A stretch of DNA of 16,704 nucleotides, taken from positions 1 to 16,704 of the forward strand of contig JAJFMS010000004.1 of the NCBI GenBank assembly GCA_020696885.1, given 5' to 3'. Source of the stretch: Armatimonadota bacterium. Its GTDB lineage: Bacteria > Armatimonadota > SYMT01. Under the pieces are notes generated by a model. The model had not been told where the DNA came from. It searched no databases and saw only the letters and a program-made list of their open reading frames with translations. Shown here piece by piece: positions 1 through 7,429 of this stretch. Within the stretch, counting starts at the first letter, position 1; the number at the start of each line of letters is the position of its first letter. A program made the position numbers and the translations under genes.

Positions 1-145
1 GCACCGCCCGCCTGAACCGTGTCCGCGCTCACCGTCCGCGAAGGTTTCACGCCCGCGGAAGGCGAACGCCTGGATCACAGCAGGTCCGCTCTGCGGAAGG
101 AATTCCGTAAACCCCCGGATCTTGCCATCATTCTGAAGTCCCCTC

Positions 146-150
146 AGGAG
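146..150 (+). promoter_or_regulatory. Ribosome binding site of the metalloprotease gene
   Basis: AGGAG lies six bases before the ATG at 157. It decides the start: the frame is open back to a GTG at 19, but that start has no Shine-Dalgarno sequence and would put 46 non-hydrophobic residues before an obvious signal peptide. Confidence 0.8.
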
Positions 151-156
151 ACCGCC

Positions 157-3100
157 ATGAGACCCCTCGTGAGCACCCTTGCCCTCCTCCTCACCCTGGC
201 GCTGACCGCGGCCGTGGGTGCGGCGCCGGACAAGGTCAAGCTGATTTACAAGGCGCAGGCCGGCCAGGTCGCGCGCTACCGCTCGGAGGCGGCCCTCGAG
301 GTCGAATTCGGCGGGATGAAGGTGAACGCCGAAATCAAGGACGTGGAGAAAGTGACCTATTCCGAGGTCGCCGCGTCCGGAAACCTGACCATCGAGCGTG
401 AGACTGAGTCCTCGGAAGCCACGATCAACGGCCAGAAGCTCCCGTCCGAGCCTTCCACCGAGAAGACCACGGTGGTGATGCGCTCCAACGGCACGCTGGT
501 CTCCTTGAAGTCGTCCACCGACACGGCGGAGCAGACGAAGCTCTCCGTCCGGATGTTCGGCGCCACCAACCCGATCTTCTCGCCGGACGACGCCGGCGTG
601 GGCACCAAGTGGTCGCACGAGTTCAAGTCCGACGTTGACTCCGGCCAGGAGGCCGCAAAGGGCGACTACGAGCTGCTGGCCTTCGAGAAAGTGGACGGGC
701 TGGACGCCGCGAAGATCAAGTTCACCTACCAGGAGACGCTCGCGAAGCCGGCGCTCGCCAGCAAGGGCACGGCCTGGGTGGAGCTGTCGTCCGGCGACAC
801 GCTCAAGGCGGACTTCGAGATGGAGAACTTGCCGTTCGGGTCGGCCGACATGATGGTGCTCGCCAGCGGGAAGGTGCACCAGGAGCGGATCTCCGGCGGG
901 CCGCTCGGTGGCCCGAAGGGTGCGGACGGCAAGGCGGCGCCCGCGAAGCCCAAGACGGTCGACGAGATCGTCAAGGACTACGAGAAGCTGCCCGGCCTGT
1001 TCACCCTCTACCGCAAGAAGGACGCCGGCCGCGAAACGATCTACCTGGAGCTCACCGAGAGCCAGCTCGAGAAGCTGTTCTTCCTGCAGGCCACGGCCAG
1101 CACCGGCACCGGCGATGCCGTCATCGCCGGCGATCCACTGAGCGACGTGCTCTTCCGGTTCCGCACCGCGGGCGAAGACCGGCTGCTGATGGTGACACCG
1201 AACCTTAACTTCACGGCGGCCGAGGGTTCTCCCATCGCTCGCTCCGTAAAGCGGGCCTTCGCGGAAGGCTACCTCGACTCGTTCAAGATCGAGGCTCGCC
1301 AGCCCGAGCGGAAGTCGATGATCATCAACATCAGCGAGATGTTCCGGAATGACATCGCGGGCGTCTCGCAGGTGCTGGCCGGAGCCGGGGTCGTGGGCAT
1401 GTCGCTGGGCGGCGGCTTCTCGCTGGACAAGGAGAAGACGTTCCTGGAGACGCTCAAGGTCTTCCCGGACAACCTCTACATCGAGACCGCCTACCACTTC
1501 GTGCGCGGCGGCGTGCCGGGCGCGGGCCTGGGCGGCGCCGGGGGCGGCCTGGCCGACCCCCGCAGCCTGCCGCTCCGCGTCAACTTCAACCTGTTCGCCA
1601 TCGACGAAACGGGCTACCGGCCCCGGTTGGCGGATCCGCGGGTAGGCTATTTCTACACCGAGGTCCAGGACTTCACCGACGACGGCCGCGACTCGCAGAT
1701 GGTTCGCTACATCCTGCGCTGGGACCTGGAGAAGCAAGACCCCTCCGCCAAGGTCTCTCCGCCGAAGAAGCCGATCACCTTCTGGATGGACAACGCCATC
1801 CCGGTGGAATACCGCGACTCGGTGCGCGACGGGATCTTGATGTGGAACAAGGCGTTCCTCAAGATCGGCATCAAAGACGCCGTGGTCGTGAAGCAGATGC
1901 CGGACAAGGCGGAGTTCGACCATGCGGACATGCGCTACAATGTCATCCGCTGGTCCACCACGCAGATGCCCCCGTACGGCGCCATTGCGCTGTTCCGGGT
2001 CAACCCGCTCACCGGGCAGATCCTGAACGCCGGCATCACGGTCGACGCCGCGCTCACCCGCTCCAGCAAGCTGGAGAAGCGGATGGAAGTGGATCCGGCG
2101 GCACACTGGGCCGAGCCCGCGGCGAAGGCCCACCGCAAGCACAACCCGTTCCGCTGCGACCTGACCGCCGGCGCGATTGACCAGTCCTGGTACGGGCTCA
2201 CCGCCCTCAACCTGCTGGCGCCCGAAGGCGTGCAGATCGATGAGAAGGCCTACACCAACTCGTTCCTGCGGGCGATCGTGGCCCACGAGATGGGTCACAT
2301 CCTCGGCCTGTTCCACAACTTCTCCGCGAGCACCCAGCTCAGCCTCACCGACCTGAAGAATCCCAGCCGGGTGCGGGATGCGGGCGTGATCGCTTCCGTG
2401 ATGGATTACGTGCCGTTCAACATCTCCGCGCTCCGCCAGAAGGGCGTCGACTATTGGACCACCACGGTCGGTAAGTACGACAACTGGGCCGTGGAATACG
2501 GCTACTCCGCCATCGAAGGCGACAAGCCGCAGGCGGAGCTGCCGAAGCTGAAGGCCATCGCCTCCCGGTGCAACGAGCCGGGCCACGCGTTCCACAACGA
2601 CTTCGAGGCGGACGGCTTCGACCCACTGGTCGCACGCTTCGACCTCAGCAGCGACCCGCTGGGCTACTTCACCCGGAAGCTCCAGGTGACCCGCCACCTG
2701 CTCTTCAACCTCTCCCCGCGGCTCCCGCGGAAAGGGGAGAGCTATTGGGAGTTCACCCGCGCGTTCAACGGCCTGCTGAACGAATACTCCAGCAGCGCCG
2801 CGGTGGCCAGCCGGTATGTCGGCGGCCTCCACCTGAACAACAACTACCACGGCGACTCCGGCGAGAAGCCGGTGCTGGTGCCGGTGCCCGCCGCGAAGCA
2901 GCGGGAAGCGCTCCGCCTGCTGAACTCGTACGTGTTCGCGGAGAACGCGTTCAACTTCCCGCCGGAGTACTACCAGAAGCTTACCGGCAACCCGTACATC
3001 AGCATGGAGAGCATGATGCTGGGCGGCACCGGTCCCCGGGACTTCCCGGTGCGCAACCAGTTCGCCAACATCCAGACCGCGGCACTGCGCCGCGTGCTGA

Positions 3101-3561
3101 GCCCCTCCACGCTAAACCGGGTGATGAACAACGAGTTCAAGCTCGCACGCGCCGAGGATCCGCTCACGCTGCCGGAGATCTTCCGCAGCGTGGGAACGTC
3201 GGTGTGGTCGGAGCTGGACGGCCGGAAGGACGTCACCACGCTCCGGCGGCAGCTCCAGCGCACCCATCTGGACATCCTCATCGGCACGGTGATCTCGCCC
3301 AACGGCAGCACGCCGGAAGACGCGCGAGCCCTCGGCTGGGATCAGCTCCGGCAGCTCCGCACGAAGATGGAAGCTGCCCGCCTGCGCCCCGGCATCGACG
3401 AGTACACCCGCGTGCACTTCGATGAGAGCCTGATGCGCATCCACCGGGCGCTCAACGCCACCCACAACATCGGCGGCGGCGGTGGCGGCGGCGGCGGGAC
3501 GATCCAGATCATCTTCGGCGCGGACGGGAAGCCGCTGCCGGAGCAGCCCGCTCGGCCGTAA
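157..3561 (+). CDS. Secreted zinc-dependent metalloprotease, metzincin type (DUF4953/DUF5117-like)
   Basis: The 1134-residue product is predicted to be an exported protease. Residues 1-23 form a signal peptide (short basic start, Leu/Ala-rich core, Ala-rich cleavage region). Residues 24-255 form a beta-rich N-terminal region I cannot assign. From about residue 265 the sequence resembles the DUF5118/DUF5117 region of large bacterial zinc proteases, with the motif DPRVGYF at 493-499. The catalytic domain follows from about 539: H710, E711, H714, G717 and H720 form the full metzincin motif HExxHxxGxxH, and SVMDY with M749 fits the Met-turn. The C-terminal region to 1134 is the usual extension of this family and ends in a run of nine glycines and a short Pro-rich tail. 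All catalytic residues are present, so activity is likely; the substrate is unknown. It appears monocistronic, with its own terminator. The family call comes from remembered motifs, not a search. Confidence 0.88.
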   Translation: MRPLVSTLALLLTLALTAAVGAAPDKVKLIYKAQAGQVARYRSEAALEVEFGGMKVNAEIKDVEKVTYSEVAASGNLTIERETESSEATINGQKLPSEPSTEKTTVVMRSNGTLVSLKSSTDTAEQTKLSVRMFGATNPIFSPDDAGVGTKWSHEFKSDVDSGQEAAKGDYELLAFEKVDGLDAAKIKFTYQETLAKPALASKGTAWVELSSGDTLKADFEMENLPFGSADMMVLASGKVHQERISGGPLGGPKGADGKAAPAKPKTVDEIVKDYEKLPGLFTLYRKKDAGRETIYLELTESQLEKLFFLQATASTGTGDAVIAGDPLSDVLFRFRTAGEDRLLMVTPNLNFTAAEGSPIARSVKRAFAEGYLDSFKIEARQPERKSMIINISEMFRNDIAGVSQVLAGAGVVGMSLGGGFSLDKEKTFLETLKVFPDNLYIETAYHFVRGGVPGAGLGGAGGGLADPRSLPLRVNFNLFAIDETGYRPRLADPRVGYFYTEVQDFTDDGRDSQMVRYILRWDLEKQDPSAKVSPPKKPITFWMDNAIPVEYRDSVRDGILMWNKAFLKIGIKDAVVVKQMPDKAEFDHADMRYNVIRWSTTQMPPYGAIALFRVNPLTGQILNAGITVDAALTRSSKLEKRMEVDPAAHWAEPAAKAHRKHNPFRCDLTAGAIDQSWYGLTALNLLAPEGVQIDEKAYTNSFLRAIVAHEMGHILGLFHNFSASTQLSLTDLKNPSRVRDAGVIASVMDYVPFNISALRQKGVDYWTTTVGKYDNWAVEYGYSAIEGDKPQAELPKLKAIASRCNEPGHAFHNDFEADGFDPLVARFDLSSDPLGYFTRKLQVTRHLLFNLSPRLPRKGESYWEFTRAFNGLLNEYSSSAAVASRYVGGLHLNNNYHGDSGEKPVLVPVPAAKQREALRLLNSYVFAENAFNFPPEYYQKLTGNPYISMESMMLGGTGPRDFPVRNQFANIQTAALRRVLSPSTLNRVMNNEFKLARAEDPLTLPEIFRSVGTSVWSELDGRKDVTTLRRQLQRTHLDILIGTVISPNGSTPEDARALGWDQLRQLRTKMEAARLRPGIDEYTRVHFDESLMRIHRALNATHNIGGGGGGGGGTIQIIFGADGKPLPEQPARP

Positions 3562-3568
3562 GCTCCGG

Positions 3569-3625
3569 GCGAGTTGCCCCATACGGGCAAGCTCGCGGAA
3601 CACGCGTTAGTCCGCGAATAGCGGA
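3569..3625 (+). other. Two tandem hairpins just after the protease stop codon
   Basis: The first hairpin pairs 3569-3579 with 3585-3596: GCGAG plus TTGCCC against GGGCAA, one bulged G, then CTCGC, with a CATAC loop. It begins eight bases after the stop. The second is TCCGC (3611-3615) with GCGGA (3621-3625) and a GAATA loop. Neither has a T run, so they are more likely 3' stabilising or processing elements than terminators. A genuine terminator follows at once. Confidence 0.55.
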
Positions 3626-3633
3626 CACAGGGG

Positions 3634-3668
3634 AAGGGCCTGCCGGTAACGGCGGGCCCTTTCTGATT
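3634..3668 (+). terminator. Rho-independent terminator of the protease gene
   Basis: AAGGGCCTGCCG (3634-3645) pairs with CGGCGGGCCCTT (3650-3661) over 12 positions, one being a G-U wobble, around a GTAA tetraloop. A modest T-rich tail (TCTGATT) follows. It sits 72 bases after the stop at 3561. The A-rich 5' foot is short, so strong use in the opposite direction is less likely. Confidence 0.75.
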
Positions 3669-3743
3669 CACGGGGCCTCACCAGGGGAGTTGCCCGCAAA
3701 ACACCCCGGCACCGGCAGCCGCGGGCAGGCGCGAAAATCCGCG

Positions 3744-3966
3744 AAAGGGGAGGTCAGGAAGTCCCTGACCCGCCCGGCCGTGAACGGACCGGGCTACTCA
3801 ACCAAACGCCCGTATCCGGGCCTCTACGGGTCGCCCCACAGACCCTGGAAAGGCGTTCGGTTGGATAGGCAGGTCGTTTACGGCCTGCCGGGCATTGGCG
3901 GACACGTCGGCGAATCGGGAGTTCGAGACAGTCCCGGAGGTCGCCGAATCCTGCACTCCAGATTCG
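3744..3966. other. Hairpin-rich intergenic region between convergent genes; candidate structured RNA
   Basis: No convincing ORF fills the 310 bases between the terminator at 3668 and the epimerase stop at 3979. Dyads seen: GGTCAGG/CCTGACC (3752-3758/3764-3770); CCCGGCCG/CGG-A-CCGGG (3773-3780/3785-3793); a long-range helix 3799-3810/3852-3863 with one A-C mismatch that becomes a G-U wobble on the minus strand; inside it GGGTC/GACCC (3828-3832/3841-3845); GGCAGG/CCTGCC with inner pairs near 3868-3890; TCGGCGA/TCGCCGA (3907-3913/3941-3947) enclosing CGGGA/TCCCG; and CGAATC/GATTCG (3945-3950/3961-3966). I do not recognise a known RNA family. It could be the 3' UTR of the minus-strand epimerase mRNA, an independent small RNA, or a decayed palindromic element. 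Confidence 0.35.
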
Positions 3967-3978
3967 TGACACACGTTC

Positions 3979-4902
3979 CTACTGGTAGAACTCCACCGTC
4001 CGCCGCACGCCCTCCCGCAGCGAAGTGGCTTTCCAGTCTGGGAAAAGGCGCGTGATGTAGTGCGGCTCCGGCGGGATGTTGGTCGGGATCTCCGGTCCAT
4101 CCGCCCGCAGTCGGCCGGCGGACTCCGGGAGCACGATGGCGATCGCCTCCAGGAACTGCTCCGAAGTCGCCTGCTCGCCGGGGAGGTCCGCCACACTCGC
4201 TGCGGGCGGCGCTTCGAACGCGCAGCGTACGAAGGCGCGGGCTACGTCCTCCACGTAGTCGTAGCCCACCCGTCCGGTGTAACCGATCGTGTAGTCCTCA
4301 CCGAGAGCCGCGGCGCGGGCCGCCAGGGAGGGTCCAGCCGTCAGTCCCTGCTCCCGCTCCGGACCGTACACCACGTGCGGGCGCACGGCCACCGAGGCGA
4401 TCCCGGAATGGCGCCAGTACTGCTCCGCAATCAGGTCGACGGCGAGCTTGAAGGCCCCGTAGAACATCGGGGGATGGGTGGCGTCCGCCTCCGTCGCTCC
4501 CGTTCCGGGACCATAGACCGCGTAAGAGCTGGCGTAAGAGACGGCGCTCACGCGGTCGGAGCGACGGGCCGCATCGAACACGGTGGTGCTCCCCAGCACG
4601 TTCACCTGGCACCCGCGCCAGGGATCTTCCTGGCACGCCGGCGTTAGCAGCGCCGCGAGGTGGATGATGTGGGTCACGCCGCAGCGCCGGATCACCGCTT
4701 CCAGGCCGTCGCGGTCCAGCAGCGACACGTCCGCGCATTCTACCTGCTCCGCGGCCACTGCTCCCAACACCCGCCGCCAACGCTCCGCCGCGGGGTGGGG
4801 GTCCACTACTACCGCTCGCACCTCTCGCGCCAGCAGCTCCCGCAGCACCCACGAACCAATGAAGCCGCTGCCGCCCGTTACCAACACACACGAATCCGCC
4901 AT
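3979..4902 (-). CDS. NAD-dependent epimerase/dehydratase (extended SDR, nucleotide-sugar type)
   Basis: This 307-residue protein has the length and layout of extended short-chain dehydrogenases that epimerise or dehydrate nucleotide sugars. The Rossmann motif GGSGFIG occupies residues 10-16, so NAD(P) binding is expected. The HLAALL segment near 81-86 follows, then the catalytic set: serines at 125-126 in SYASSYAVYG and Y148-K152 (YGAFK). RPHVVYGP near 174-181 and YDYVEDVARAF at 214-224 are also typical. The start at 4902 is chosen because an AGGAG lies 11 bases upstream and the Rossmann strand follows directly; the frame is open to 5070 but that would overlap the flippase gene. It lies 109 bases downstream of the flippase on the same strand and is probably cotranscribed. 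The exact sugar substrate cannot be told from sequence. Confidence 0.88.
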   Translation of the reverse strand: MADSCVLVTGGSGFIGSWVLRELLAREVRAVVVDPHPAAERWRRVLGAVAAEQVECADVSLLDRDGLEAVIRRCGVTHIIHLAALLTPACQEDPWRGCQVNVLGSTTVFDAARRSDRVSAVSYASSYAVYGPGTGATEADATHPPMFYGAFKLAVDLIAEQYWRHSGIASVAVRPHVVYGPEREQGLTAGPSLAARAAALGEDYTIGYTGRVGYDYVEDVARAFVRCAFEAPPAASVADLPGEQATSEQFLEAIAIVLPESAGRLRADGPEIPTNIPPEPHYITRLFPDWKATSLREGVRRTVEFYQ

Positions 4903-5011
4903 AGTGAATCCAGCTCCTGACACGCCTACAGCCTCCCCGGTGACAGCGGGCAGGCTCCCTGGGAGAAGGCGCCGGTCGGCGGCAGCTTCGTCCGGATAGT
5001 GGCGAACTCCT

Positions 5012-6289
5012 CTACGGGGTCTCCGCGGCGGAGCGGGGGAGAACCCCGGCGGTGTGCAGTGGGAACACACGCAGGATGCAGGGCAGGTGGATCACCGCGG
5101 TGATGATCGAGCGGAAGATCACCGCCCAGGCCGCGCCCGGCAGACCGAAGCGGCTGATGAGGAAGGCGGAGGCGGCCAGGCTGATCAGGTTGGAGGCGAT
5201 GGAGAGCCGCATCGCCTCCCGGTCGTGACCGGTGGCGTTGAGCGCGAAGGCCATCACCAGTCCCAACCCCTGGAAGGGCAGCCACCAGACGGTGATCTGG
5301 AGCACCTGACGGCAGGCCGCGGCGTTCGCGGGGAACAGGAGCCGTGCAATCGGGTCCGCCACTACGGTCACTGCGGCTGCCACCGCGATGCAGAGCACGA
5401 GAATCATGAGTCCGGCGCGGCTCACCTCTTTGCCCACCGCGGCGGCCCCATCCTGATACTTGTCCGCGAACCGTGCAAAGAAGGTGGTGGCCACGGCATC
5501 CGGAATGATCCCCAACCGGTTCGGCATGAGCCAACCGGCTGAGAAGAAGCCGTAAGAGCCCATCCCCATCAATTTAGGCACGATGAGAGCTTCCGCCTGG
5601 GCGGCTACCGTGGCCACCCCCAGCTGTGCGGCCATCAGACGCGCTTCCCAGAGCACCCGCCCAAACGCGCGGCGATCCCAGCGCACGCGTACCGGACAAC
5701 AAACGCGGTGCACCACCTGGAGCCCCAGTGCCGCCGAGATGATCGGCCCGATCAGGTAGGCGAGAGAAAGCTCGATCGGCCCGCCTCCGGACGCCATCAC
5801 CGCGATGGAGGCAGCGGTGAGCACGAGGCCGGCCGCCATATTCACGCCCGCCATGGCGGGCAGCCGGTGGGTGGCCTGGAGCAGGTCCAGCGCGGCACTG
5901 GAAATACAGGTGAAGACCAGACCCACTCCGGCCACCAGCGTGCACTGGAGCACCACCGGCGGGTAGTGGAGAGCAGCACAGACCACCAACCCTGCCAGCG
6001 CGGCGGAGAACCCCAGCAGCACGCGGATCCCGAGTTGCTCCGCCAGCGCCTCCGGGGCCGAGTCCGGCTTCAGTGCTACCGAGCGCACAAACTGCATCCG
6101 CAGCCCCAGGTTCGTGATGAACGCCACCGTGGCAATCAGCGTGGTAGCGGTAGCCCACTGCCCGTACGCCGTCGGACCGAGCGTGCGGATGATGTAGGCC
6201 ATCGCCGGCACCCCGATCACGTTCAGCAGGAGTGGCTGCACCATCAGGCAGATGGAGCCGATCACGGGTGCAGAGAGGCGCTTCAGCAT
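5012..6289 (-). CDS. Polysaccharide flippase, Wzx-like (MOP superfamily)
   Basis: This 425-residue integral membrane protein is rich in hydrophobic segments (about 12, for example 8-35, 44-62, 88-107, 113-134, 147-167, 173-193, 292-311, 329-350, 364-380, 384-405). It opens with the family pattern of a first helix, then RTLGPTAYGQWA at 35-46 and a second helix ending in a Gly-Leu-rich turn (NLGLRMQF). The C-terminal NATG(H) region at 351-355 followed by a helix and FGLPGAAWA at 381-389 is typical of oligosaccharide/lipid flippases that move undecaprenyl-linked glycans across the inner membrane. The ATG at 6289 has no clear Shine-Dalgarno sequence, so the start is less certain than the frame. 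It is the first gene of the minus-strand pair and is divergent from the glycosyltransferase. Teichoic acid or capsule export are alternatives within the same superfamily. Confidence 0.85.
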   Translation of the reverse strand: MLKRLSAPVIGSICLMVQPLLLNVIGVPAMAYIIRTLGPTAYGQWATATTLIATVAFITNLGLRMQFVRSVALKPDSAPEALAEQLGIRVLLGFSAALAGLVVCAALHYPPVVLQCTLVAGVGLVFTCISSAALDLLQATHRLPAMAGVNMAAGLVLTAASIAVMASGGGPIELSLAYLIGPIISAALGLQVVHRVCCPVRVRWDRRAFGRVLWEARLMAAQLGVATVAAQAEALIVPKLMGMGSYGFFSAGWLMPNRLGIIPDAVATTFFARFADKYQDGAAAVGKEVSRAGLMILVLCIAVAAAVTVVADPIARLLFPANAAACRQVLQITVWWLPFQGLGLVMAFALNATGHDREAMRLSIASNLISLAASAFLISRFGLPGAAWAVIFRSIITAVIHLPCILRVFPLHTAGVLPRSAAETP

Positions 6290-6511
6290 AAAGGCGTAGG
6301 GACAAGTGCAACGCGCCGGCTCGACCGCAAGCGCAGCTCCCGGAAAGACTGGGGACGCAAATCAGGTGCGCGACCCGTGCGCTTCGTGCACAAGCGTCCA
6401 CACCGTTTGCCGGCTCCGGTTCAACACGGCCCATGCACTCAAGTTCGGGCCGCGGCACCTTCGCTCTGGGTGACCCCGCCCAGAATACCGGTAGGGGAAG
6501 TGAGAGTAGTT
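6290..6511. promoter_or_regulatory. Divergent promoter region between flippase and glycosyltransferase
   Basis: These 222 bases must contain promoters for both directions because the flanking genes are divergent. I see no convincing sigma-70 pair. One operator-like dyad is present: CGCTT (6380-6384) and AAGCG (6392-6396) flank the palindrome GTGCAC (6386-6391). The hexamer GTGCGC occurs twice just before it. A TATTCT on the minus strand (6484-6489) lacks a good -35. Confidence 0.35.
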
Positions 6512-7414
6512 GTGACTTCCGCGCAAACCCCAACGATCAGTGTGTTGATTCCCGCGTACAACGCGAGTCGCTGTGTCTCGCGATCCATCGAGAGTGCGCT
6601 GGGACAGACCGTGCCGCCCCTGGAGATCCTGGTGGTGGATGATGGGTCACAGGACGATACGGCGGCCGTCGTGCAGCAGTACCCATCGCCGGTGCGGCTG
6701 ATCCGGCAGGCGAACGCAGGACCAGCCGCCGCCCGCAACCGCGCCGCCCGCGAAGCTCGCGGCGAGTGGCTCGCCATGCTGGACGCCGACGACGGTTGGC
6801 TGCCCCAGAAGCTGGAGCGACAGCTTCCGTACACCAACGATCCGCAAGTGGGGGTGGTCCACTGCTGGGGACCGCCCTCCGGCGAGGCCGTGCCGCCATT
6901 GCTGGACTTCGCGTCGATGTGGCTCCAGAACCAGGTGGTGAACTCGTCGGCGCTGATCCGCCGGACCGCCTTCGAAGAGGTGGGCGGATTCGATGAGGAC
7001 CGCGCCCTGATCTCGGTAGAGGACTATAACCTCTGGCTGCGGTTGCTCGCTCGCGGGTGGACGATCGCCACCTGCCCGGAGCGGCTGCACGAGTACACCC
7101 CGGCGGAAGGCAATCTCTCCGGCCAGTTTGAGCGGATGGCACATGCGGAGCTGCTCAACCTGGAGAAGCTCCAGCAGAGCCTGCCGGTAACGCCGGAGAT
7201 GATCCGCGCCAAGCGTATCGCCATCCACGAGGAGTACGGCCGGCACCTCCTCCACTACCGGCAGCTTCCGGCGGCCCGCCGGTGGCTCGGGTACTCGCTC
7301 CGCCGTCAGCCCTCTCCGTACCGTCTGGCCTGCTGGCTGGCCACCTTCGCGCCGCCGGCCGTGCTCAACCTGCGACGCAAAGCGCACCCGGATCCCGTGA
7401 CCGGCGCCGCGTAA
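6512..7414 (+). CDS. Family 2 glycosyltransferase (GT-A fold)
   Basis: The product (300 residues from GTG 6512) is a GT2 enzyme that would transfer a sugar from a nucleotide donor to a growing glycan at the cytoplasmic membrane face. SVLIPAYNAS lies at 10-19, VVDDGS at 41-46 (donor binding), NAGPAAARNRA at 68-78, and DADD at 91-94 supplies the DxD metal site. The acceptor-side motif GGFDED lies at 158-163 and the ED pair at 170-171 is the likely catalytic base. No membrane span is obvious, so association with the membrane is peripheral. The start is uncertain: an in-frame GTG at 6500 would add four residues, with AGGGG only two bases before it, while 6512 has a weak GAGAG at better spacing. 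The longer upstream open frame overlaps the flippase antisense and is not counted. It probably works with the adjacent flippase and epimerase. Confidence 0.88.
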   Translation: MTSAQTPTISVLIPAYNASRCVSRSIESALGQTVPPLEILVVDDGSQDDTAAVVQQYPSPVRLIRQANAGPAAARNRAAREARGEWLAMLDADDGWLPQKLERQLPYTNDPQVGVVHCWGPPSGEAVPPLLDFASMWLQNQVVNSSALIRRTAFEEVGGFDEDRALISVEDYNLWLRLLARGWTIATCPERLHEYTPAEGNLSGQFERMAHAELLNLEKLQQSLPVTPEMIRAKRIAIHEEYGRHLLHYRQLPAARRWLGYSLRRQPSPYRLACWLATFAPPAVLNLRRKAHPDPVTGAA

Positions 7415-7425
7415 GCCGGCGCCGC
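7401..7425. repeat. 10-bp direct repeat around the glycosyltransferase stop codon
   Basis: CCGGCGCCGC occurs at 7401-7410 and again at 7416-7425, separated by GTAAG, which contains the TAA stop. Each copy contains the palindrome GGCGCC, so the two can form a hairpin between the convergent genes. No T run follows in either direction. Confidence 0.6.
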
Positions 7426-7429
7426 AGGG

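Noticed and set aside
3752..3770. Resemblance to the cobalamin riboswitch AGTCAGGA box
   Set aside because: Only a few bases agree; the other conserved boxes are absent and the site is downstream of both flanking genes.
3907..3947. tRNA-like piece: 7-bp stem around a GTTCGAGA loop
   Set aside because: The total length is only 41 bases, with no D-arm, anticodon arm or CCA; it is a hairpin, not a tRNA.
3690..4055. Small plus-strand ORF in the convergent intergenic region
   Set aside because: No ribosome site or domain; it runs into the epimerase gene antisense and its composition follows the dyad-rich DNA.
5708..6499. N-terminal extension of the glycosyltransferase frame
   Set aside because: It overlaps the flippase antisense and is low-complexity His/Arg/Gln-rich; the GT2 fold begins right after 6512.
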